Under the pieces are notes generated by a model. It had not been told where the DNA came from, did not search any database, and worked only from the letters and a program-made list of their open reading frames with translations. Made by a program: the position numbers and the translations under genes. 64,000 bases of DNA from Pseudomonas persica. GTDB taxonomy: Bacteria > Pseudomonadota > Gammaproteobacteria > Pseudomonadales > Pseudomonadaceae. Shown here piece by piece: positions 58,613 to 64,000 of this stretch. The first letter of the stretch is position 1. Each line of letters begins with the position of its first letter. Location: contig NZ_OLKL01000033.1 of NCBI RefSeq assembly GCF_900291015.1, forward strand, positions 62,001 through 126,000, read 5' to 3'.

Positions 58613-60181
58613 TTATTCTTCCACCCCCACCACCACACTCCCCGCCACACAATACCCATCCCGCCCCTGGCGCTTGGCCTGGTACAGTGCCGCATCCGCT
58701 GCCGCCATCAGGTTCTCGGCCGTCACCCCCTCCCGCGCCAGGTCGCCCACGGCAATCCCCGCACTGAACGACACCCGCCCCAGTGGGCTAGCGGCATGCT
58801 CCAGCAACTGCCGACGCAGCAGCTGTTGCACTTCCTGCACCAGCAGCTCCGCCCCACGGGCATCGGTATCGGGCAGCAGCAGTGTGAACTCTTCGCCCCC
58901 ATAGCGCACAGCCAGGTCGGCCGGCCGCTTCAGCGCCTGTTGCAGCAACTCGGCAAAGCGCCGCAGGCACTGGTCGCCGGCAGGGTGCCCGTAACAGTCG
59001 TTGTAGGCCTTGAAGTAATCCAGGTCGAGCATCACCAGCGCCAGCGGATAGCCCTGACGTCGCGCCCGGCGCAGCTCCGCCTCAAATACCGCATCCAGCC
59101 GCCGGCGGTTGCCCAGGCCGGTCAGGCTGTCGGTCAGTGCCAGGGCCTTCAGAGTCTGATGTGCCTGGTGCAGGGCCCGCTCGATGACAATACGCTCGCG
59201 CAACTGGCGCAGCACTACACCACCAAAGGCCGCCAGCCCCACCAGTAACAGCAGCAATACCGACACCGACTTGATCGCGTCATGCCGCCAGGGCGCGACG
59301 ATCGACTCCCGCGACAAGCCCGCCTCGACCACCAGCGGGTAGCTGGACAGTGCGCGATAGCCATACAGCCGTGGCGTACCGTCGACCACGGCGACCGCCT
59401 CGGCCAACCCTTCCGTTGCATATGGCAGGTGGTTGCGGAAGATCTCACTGTTGCTCAGGCTACGGCCCACCACCTGCTCGACGAACGGCCGCCGTACCAG
59501 GATGGTACCGTCGCGCTTGGCCAACACCAGCGCGCCACGTTCGTCTATCTTGAAGTCGCCGTAGTAACGCACGAACCATTCCACCTTGATGGTGCCCAGC
59601 AACACCCCGGCGAAGCTGCCATCGGCATATTCCAGGCGCCGTGAAATGGGGATGATCAGGTCGCCCGTGGAGCGGCTGCGTACCACCGAGCCGATATGTA
59701 CCCCACGGTCGGTATGCTCGCGGTGGTAGATGAAGTAGTCGCGGTCGGCATTGTTGGCATTGGGTGGAACTAGCGCCTGGTCGGTCACGATCCAGCTGCC
59801 GTCCGGGCCATACACGAACAGCCCGTGCAACTGCGGCATGATGCTTTTCTGCTGGGCCAGCAAGGTATGCAGGCGCGGCCGGTCGATGTGCTCAAAGCCG
59901 TCGCCTTCCAGGCGCTCGGCCAGCGCCGCGGTGATGGCGTCGACCTGGCGGATGGCATCTTCGGCATGCTGCGCCGTGGCCCGGGCCAGGTTGGTAACCA
60001 TGTTCTGGGCATTGGTGAAGGCGTGCCGGTAGTCGCGCCAGATACGCCAGCCTTCCACCACGACGAAGGCCAGCATCACCACCAGCATGAACGTCAGTAC
60101 CAGGCGGAACAGTGCCACGGCGCGGCCCTCGCCGGTTATCGCGAAGAGTCCGTCCTCATCCTGCCTCCGGGCTGCACACAT
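58613..60181 (-). CDS. Membrane diguanylate cyclase (dCache-GGDEF)
   Basis: 522 residues. TM1 (ALFRLVLTFMLVVMLAFVVV), periplasmic dCache sensor (~60-295; PNANNADRDYFIYHREHTDR), TM2 (SVSVLLLLLVGLAAFGGVVL) and a GGDEF domain with active-site RYGGEEFTLLLP and the product-inhibition I-site R-P-A-D five residues before it. Both half-sites are intact, so it should make c-di-GMP from GTP and be feedback-inhibited. AGGGATTTCA precedes the ATG. Confidence 0.93.
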   Translation of the reverse strand: MCAARRQDEDGLFAITGEGRAVALFRLVLTFMLVVMLAFVVVEGWRIWRDYRHAFTNAQNMVTNLARATAQHAEDAIRQVDAITAALAERLEGDGFEHIDRPRLHTLLAQQKSIMPQLHGLFVYGPDGSWIVTDQALVPPNANNADRDYFIYHREHTDRGVHIGSVVRSRSTGDLIIPISRRLEYADGSFAGVLLGTIKVEWFVRYYGDFKIDERGALVLAKRDGTILVRRPFVEQVVGRSLSNSEIFRNHLPYATEGLAEAVAVVDGTPRLYGYRALSSYPLVVEAGLSRESIVAPWRHDAIKSVSVLLLLLVGLAAFGGVVLRQLRERIVIERALHQAHQTLKALALTDSLTGLGNRRRLDAVFEAELRRARRQGYPLALVMLDLDYFKAYNDCYGHPAGDQCLRRFAELLQQALKRPADLAVRYGGEEFTLLLPDTDARGAELLVQEVQQLLRRQLLEHAASPLGRVSFSAGIAVGDLAREGVTAENLMAAADAALYQAKRQGRDGYCVAGSVVVGVEE

Positions 60182-60300
60182 TGAAATCCCTAGCCATACC
60201 GCGTTCGCCGTCTTTCACTATAGTTCAGCACCACCTGGGCGCAGCCGGCCAGCAAAAAGACATTTCCGTGCCCGATGAGGTGGCTTCGCCTGTCTTTGGC

Positions 60301-61293
60301 TTACTGCGCCGCGCTTGCGGCAGACAACTGCGACTGACACTGGTGCAACGCGGCGTCTCGCGCCTTGAGCTGCTCTTCAAGCTGCTGCAGCTGGCGAGCC
60401 TGTTCCGCGCACAAGTCGCGCCTGGCCTCCAGGCTCTGTGCCTGCACATCCAGCTGCCGGCGCATTTCCTCGCTGGCGCCTTGCGCCTGGGCCAGGATCG
60501 TGCGCAAGCCCTGAATCTGCGCATCGCGCTGTTCCAGCAATTCATCCTGCGCCCTGCAGGCGCTGGCGGTCTGACGATGCTCACCGAGCAAACGCTCGTT
60601 GTCACGGTGCAGGCGGGTCAGCTCGTCCTGCTTGACGATCATGCCCTGTTGCAGTTGGCGTACTTCCACCTGCAATTGTTGCAGTTGCGCTTCGTGGCGG
60701 CGTTGTTCCTGTTCACGCTGTTCGCGGCTGGCGTTGCGGTAGTGCTCCAGCGCGTCGCGGGCATGGCGGTGCTTGTCTTCCAGTGATTTTACCTGCTCGT
60801 CCTTGTCGGCCAGGCGCACCTGTAGTTCGCCCAGCGACTGGTTGAGGCTGGCACTGCGCAACTGTTCGGCTTGCAGGGTGCTTTGGGTGGAAAGCAGTTT
60901 TTCCGATTCGGCGGCCAGTGCGGCCACATCGATCTGATGCTGCTGATGCGCCGCAGCCAGTGCCTGCTGGGCAATCAGCAGCTGCGCCTCCAGCTGCTCG
61001 CGCTGTTGAGTGAAGATGCTTTCGGCCTGCTCGATCTTCAGGTCCGCCTCATCCTGCAACTGGGTTGCCAGTTGCCCGACCATTCGGCTCAGCACGTCGC
61101 TCAGGGCAATGCCGCCCTCGGCGGCCACAGGCTGCTGGCCGTTCAGCTCTTTCAAGTAGCGGTGAATCGTGGTCTTGGAGCCGGTATTGCCCAGCTCGAT
61201 ACGTATGGCATCGATGCTGGGGTTCTCGCCCCGGGCAATGAGGGCCTGACGCGCCTGCTGCACTACAACCTTGTTTATGCCGCCCCGGGCCAT
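60301..61293 (-). CDS. KfrA-like DNA-binding coiled-coil protein
   Basis: 330 residues. Residues 1-100 are the KfrA N-terminal DNA-binding domain (INKVVVQQARQALIARGENP, DAIRIELGNTGSKTTIHRYL), followed by a continuous coiled coil of about 230 residues rich in Glu, Gln and Leu. KfrA on IncP plasmids is a self-regulating, nucleoid-like partition aid. A chromosomal copy is unusual. AGGAG precedes this ATG; the longer frame upstream crosses its promoter palindrome. Confidence 0.88.
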   Translation of the reverse strand: MARGGINKVVVQQARQALIARGENPSIDAIRIELGNTGSKTTIHRYLKELNGQQPVAAEGGIALSDVLSRMVGQLATQLQDEADLKIEQAESIFTQQREQLEAQLLIAQQALAAAHQQHQIDVAALAAESEKLLSTQSTLQAEQLRSASLNQSLGELQVRLADKDEQVKSLEDKHRHARDALEHYRNASREQREQEQRRHEAQLQQLQVEVRQLQQGMIVKQDELTRLHRDNERLLGEHRQTASACRAQDELLEQRDAQIQGLRTILAQAQGASEEMRRQLDVQAQSLEARRDLCAEQARQLQQLEEQLKARDAALHQCQSQLSAASAAQ

Positions 61294-61328
61294 GCTAGCT
61301 CCTACGATTTTGTACCGTGTTATGTACC

Positions 61329-61340
61329 ATGTAATTACAT
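61329..61340. promoter_or_regulatory. Palindrome in front of the KfrA-like gene (ATGTAATTACAT)
   Basis: A perfect 12-bp palindrome 36 nt upstream of the KfrA-like ATG, flanked by a second TATGTACC-type half. KfrA proteins bind their own promoters, so this is a candidate autoregulatory operator. Confidence 0.55.
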
Positions 61341-61532
61341 ACCAATTATGAAGACAGGCAACTGTCACTGCAAACATTTCCTCAGATGGAATAATCACGG
61401 CTTATCGAATGAGAGATGGAAAATAGCGCTGTTTTCGAGCCGGGCAAACGTACCGGCCCTGTCTGTAGCCACCTTGTGTCAGTTGCGCTTTGCCGCCACC
61501 ATGGGCGTCCAGCACCCGATCATCGACAGAAA

Positions 61533-62138
61533 ATGACCCTGGAAAACTACAAGGCAATCGCCGACAGCATCGCACTGCTGCTGTACCCGCACGCAGAAGT
61601 CATCGTTCACGAACTGCGCAGCCAGACCGTCGTGCACATCGCCAACAATTTCTCCCAACGCAAACTGGGCGATGACTCGGCGATCGACCATGAACTCGGG
61701 GACCTGCTCAACGGCGCCAACCTGGGGCCCTACGAGAAGCTCAACTGGAACGGCCAGAAGATCCGCTCCATCAGTACCGTGCTGCGTAACCAGGACGGTG
61801 AAGCCGAGCACCTGATGTGCATCAATCTGAATGTGTCGGTACTGGAGCAGGCCCGTGCGGCGCTGGATGCGTTCTTCCAGATGAGCCGGCTGGTGCCGCA
61901 GCCGGATTCGCTGTTCCGCAACGACTGGCAGGAACGCATCAACACCTTCCTGCATGCGTGGCTGCAGGAGCGCAACCTGTCACTGCAAACGCTGCAGATA
62001 AAAGACAAACGCAGCCTGGTGCAGGCGTTGCACGCCGAGGGCGCGTTCGAAGGCCGCAGCGGTGCCGACTATGTCGCCAACGTGCTCAACATGGGTCGGG
62101 CCACGGTGTACAAATACCTGAAGGAATGCCGGACCTAG
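61533..62138 (+). CDS. YheO-type regulator (PAS-like domain plus HTH)
   Basis: 201 residues. The N-terminal half is the PAS_6/YheO domain (NYKAIADSIALLLYPHAEVI, IVHELRSQTVVHIANNFSQR), the C-terminal half an HTH (LQIKDKRSLVQALHAEGAFE, VANVLNMGRATVYKYL). Family members include DauR, the D-arginine catabolism regulator. It is followed on the same strand by a dehydratase and an ornithine-cyclodeaminase homologue, so it likely controls catabolism of an unusual amino acid. Confidence 0.88.
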   Translation: MTLENYKAIADSIALLLYPHAEVIVHELRSQTVVHIANNFSQRKLGDDSAIDHELGDLLNGANLGPYEKLNWNGQKIRSISTVLRNQDGEAEHLMCINLNVSVLEQARAALDAFFQMSRLVPQPDSLFRNDWQERINTFLHAWLQERNLSLQTLQIKDKRSLVQALHAEGAFEGRSGADYVANVLNMGRATVYKYLKECRT

Positions 62139-62221
62139 GCAACAACCCTCCCCTCTATGCCACAACGCTGGCAACCAGCCAGCGGTGCCAATGGTTGCGC
62201 TCGCCCTCTTGCTCATTGTGG

Positions 62222-62247
62222 ATTAATAGTCTACGGTAGACGCTAAT
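62222..62247 (+). promoter_or_regulatory. Operator palindrome before the dehydratase gene
   Basis: GTCTAC-G-GTAGAC at 62229-62241, flanked by ATTA (62222) and TAAT (62244), 26 nt before the ATG at 62273. It is a plausible binding site for the adjacent YheO-type regulator. Confidence 0.55.
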
Positions 62248-62272
62248 TCCACAAAGAGACAGGAGTGCAGTC

Positions 62273-63274
62273 ATGTCGGCCGCCACAGCTTCCCCCACCG
62301 TTGTCGATGCCCGTTACCTCGATGCGCTATACGAAGCGATCAAGGATGCTCATCTGGCACTGCGCCCGGCCGTCAGCATCACCCCGCTGACCTACAGTGC
62401 CCAGCTGTCGGCAATGAGCGGCTGCAACGTGCTGCTCAAGTGCGAACACCTGCAGCACACTGGCTCGTTCAAGTTTCGCGGGGCCAGCAACAAGATTCGT
62501 CTGTTGCCGGTCGATCAACACCAGCGGGGGGTGATTGCCGCCTCTTCCGGCAACCACGGGCAGGCGCTGGCGTTGGCGGGTAAGCGGGCAGGCGTACCTG
62601 TCACCGTTTACACCAGTACGTCCGCCTCTGCGTACAAGGTGCAAGCCATGAGTGCACTGGGCGCCGAAGTGGTCCGCCTGCGCACCGACCCGCTGGGTGC
62701 GGAACTGGAGGCAGCCAGGCAGGCCAAGGCCCAGGGCAAACCGTTCGTGTCGCCCTACAACGACCCGCAAGTCATCGCTGGCCAAGGCACCATCGGCATC
62801 GAGCTGTTCGAGCAGGCGCCAGAGTTGGACGCCGTGTTCGTTGCCGTGGGCGGTGGCGGAATGATCTCCGGTATTGCTGCTGCCCTGCGGGTACTCAAGC
62901 CTGGCACCGAGATCATCGGCTGCTGGCCAGAAAATGATCCGGCCCTGCAGCAGTCGCTCAAGGCCGGCAAAATCATCGACATCGAAGCCACTGACACACT
63001 GTCCGATGGCACGGCCGGCGGTGTCGAACCAGGCAGCATAACCTTCCCGCTGTGCCAGGCATTGCTGACCGATACCGTGCTGGTCAGCGAGGCAGAGATC
63101 AAGGCCGCCATGCGCGACATTGCCAGCAGTGAACGCTGGATAATCGAAGGTGCCGCCGCCGTTGCGGTCGCCGGCATGCAAAAGCTTGCCGAGCGCTACC
63201 GTGGCAAACACGTCGCGGTAATCCTCTGCGGCCGCAACATCCTCCTGGACAAGTTCCTCGAGGCCATTCAGTGA
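62273..63274 (+). CDS. Threonine/serine dehydratase-like PLP enzyme
   Basis: 333 residues, fold-type II PLP. The Schiff-base lysine is in HTGSFKFRGASNKIRLL; the asparagine loop is ASSGNHGQALALAG; the phosphate-binding GGGGMISGIAAAL follows. It is about 80 residues shorter than IlvA and has no regulatory ACT domain, like catabolic TdcB or 3-hydroxyaspartate dehydratases. The substrate is set by the neighbours; a beta-hydroxy amino acid is likely. GAGACAGGAGTGCAGTC precedes the ATG. Confidence 0.87.
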   Translation: MSAATASPTVVDARYLDALYEAIKDAHLALRPAVSITPLTYSAQLSAMSGCNVLLKCEHLQHTGSFKFRGASNKIRLLPVDQHQRGVIAASSGNHGQALALAGKRAGVPVTVYTSTSASAYKVQAMSALGAEVVRLRTDPLGAELEAARQAKAQGKPFVSPYNDPQVIAGQGTIGIELFEQAPELDAVFVAVGGGGMISGIAAALRVLKPGTEIIGCWPENDPALQQSLKAGKIIDIEATDTLSDGTAGGVEPGSITFPLCQALLTDTVLVSEAEIKAAMRDIASSERWIIEGAAAVAVAGMQKLAERYRGKHVAVILCGRNILLDKFLEAIQ

Positions 63275-64000
63275 AGGTCTTCAGCAAAGCGCAGATCATC
63301 GCCAGCCTGGACCCTGAGGTCGCGGTACGCTACCTGGAACAAGGCTTCATCGCCTACTCCGAGGGCAAGGCGCAAGTCCCGCCAGTCCAGGGCTTTGCCT
63401 TCCCTGGAGCCAACGGTGACTGCTGCGTCAAGTCGGCCTATATAGAGGGCAGCGCCACCTTCACGGTCAAGCTCTCGACCGGCTTCTATGACAACCCGCC
63501 CAAGGGCTTGCCGAGCAACGATGGCTTGATGCTGGTGCTGTCTGCACTCACCGGGCAGCCGCTGGCCCTGCTGCAGGACGAGGGCTGGCTGACCGGTATG
63601 CGCACAGCCCTGGCCGGGCGTATCGCTGCGCGGTTGCTGGCACCGGCACAGGTCACCGCCATTGGCATCCTGGGTACTGGCATGCAGGCGCGGATGCAGC
63701 TCGAACAGCTGGGCACGGTCACCGACTGCCGCCAGGTCATTGTCTGGGGGCGCCATGACAGCGGGCTTGCCGCCTATCGCGCATTTGCCCGCGAGCTGGG
63801 TTATCAGGTGCAGACCACGCATGACGCCGCAGAAGTCGCGGCGGCAGCAAACCTGATTGTCTGCACCACCCCGTCCCGCCAGCCGCTGCTGCGCAGCGAG
63901 TGGGTCCAGCCCGGCACACACATCACCGCTGTCGGTGCCGATGCGCCAGGCAAGCAGGAGCTGGAGCCGGCGCTGGTGGCCAGGGCAGATCGCATCATCG
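63271..64000 (+). CDS. Ornithine cyclodeaminase/mu-crystallin family protein (partial, cut by window end)
   Basis: 243 residues are visible. VYLEQGF-like N-terminus (VAVRYLEQGFIAYSEGKAQV), VKLSTGFYDNPPKGLPSNDG, ALLQDEGWLTGMRTALAGRI, and the Rossmann motif AIGILGTGMQARMQLEQL. Members are cyclodeaminases, alanine dehydrogenases or ketimine (pyrroline-2-carboxylate) reductases. GTG start overlapping the dehydratase stop (GTGA) shows coupling. The end lies beyond the window. Confidence 0.85.
   Translation, partial: MKVFSKAQIIASLDPEVAVRYLEQGFIAYSEGKAQVPPVQGFAFPGANGDCCVKSAYIEGSATFTVKLSTGFYDNPPKGLPSNDGLMLVLSALTGQPLALLQDEGWLTGMRTALAGRIAARLLAPAQVTAIGILGTGMQARMQLEQLGTVTDCRQVIVWGRHDSGLAAYRAFARELGYQVQTTHDAAEVAAAANLIVCTTPSRQPLLRSEWVQPGTHITAVGADAPGKQELEPALVARADRII

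Overview
The window is about 64 kb of a high-GC Pseudomonas chromosome, most like the P. putida group. This rests on the complete phenylacetate (paa) catabolon in the pseudomonad arrangement, the P. putida-type REP elements, Anr/FNR boxes, a KfrA-like coiled-coil protein and a Ku/LigD pair. The species call is inference from gene content; no search was run.

Region 1 (1-13.4 kb) is a low-oxygen stress island. It holds an Anr/FNR-type regulator, two tandem-Usp universal stress proteins, two related GNAT acetyltransferases, an Hsp20 chaperone, a beta-CASP metallo-hydrolase, a small lipoprotein, a P1B-5-like metal ATPase with a C-terminal hemerythrin domain, a PRPP synthetase homologue, a PyrR-like phosphoribosyltransferase, a zinc-ribbon protein and ArfB. 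Ten Anr/FNR-like boxes (TTGAT-N4-ATCAA type) lie between the genes, most about 55-86 nt from a start codon. Several genes are only remnants (DUF4010-like, erythromycin-esterase-like, GroEL/Usp, Usp), so the island appears to be eroding. Its content resembles the low-oxygen-activated (lxa) locus of Burkholderia cenocepacia.

Region 2 (13.9-15.6 kb) is a junction: a frameshifted LysR fragment, a truncated IS3-family element, a 28-bp XerCD dif-like site at 14734-14761, and a small DUF4177-yidD cassette.

Region 3 (15.6-19 kb) carries a HAD phosphatase, an OPA-type organophosphate transporter and an AraC regulator, with two GntR/HutC-like GGTCTAGACC palindromes outside the two outer genes.

Region 4 (19-36.6 kb) is the phenylacetate pathway: paaXY on the minus strand, then paaFGHIJK, paaABCDE, a DUF485 protein with paaL and the porin paaM, and paaZ. 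Together they take up phenylacetate, activate it to the CoA ester, epoxidise the ring, open it and degrade it to acetyl-CoA and succinyl-CoA. TGTATC-type repeats in front of both main operons are PaaX operator candidates.

Region 5 (36.6-64 kb) is mostly chromosomal housekeeping and accessory genes: KGG-repeat proteins, Nudix, a ClpP-like protein, ybhP-clsB-ybhN, NHEJ genes ligD and ku, an SDR, a Gly-rich/DAARDAAR repeat protein, and a five-gene operon (lipoprotein, heme-oxygenase-like diiron enzyme, methyltransferase, YbdK-type ligase, nucleosidase) that could form an undescribed pathway. DyP peroxidase, a BASS transporter, a CrtZ-like hydroxylase, MgtC, a GGDEF protein, a KfrA-like protein and a YheO-type regulator with a dehydratase and an ornithine cyclodeaminase homologue follow, the last cut by the window end.
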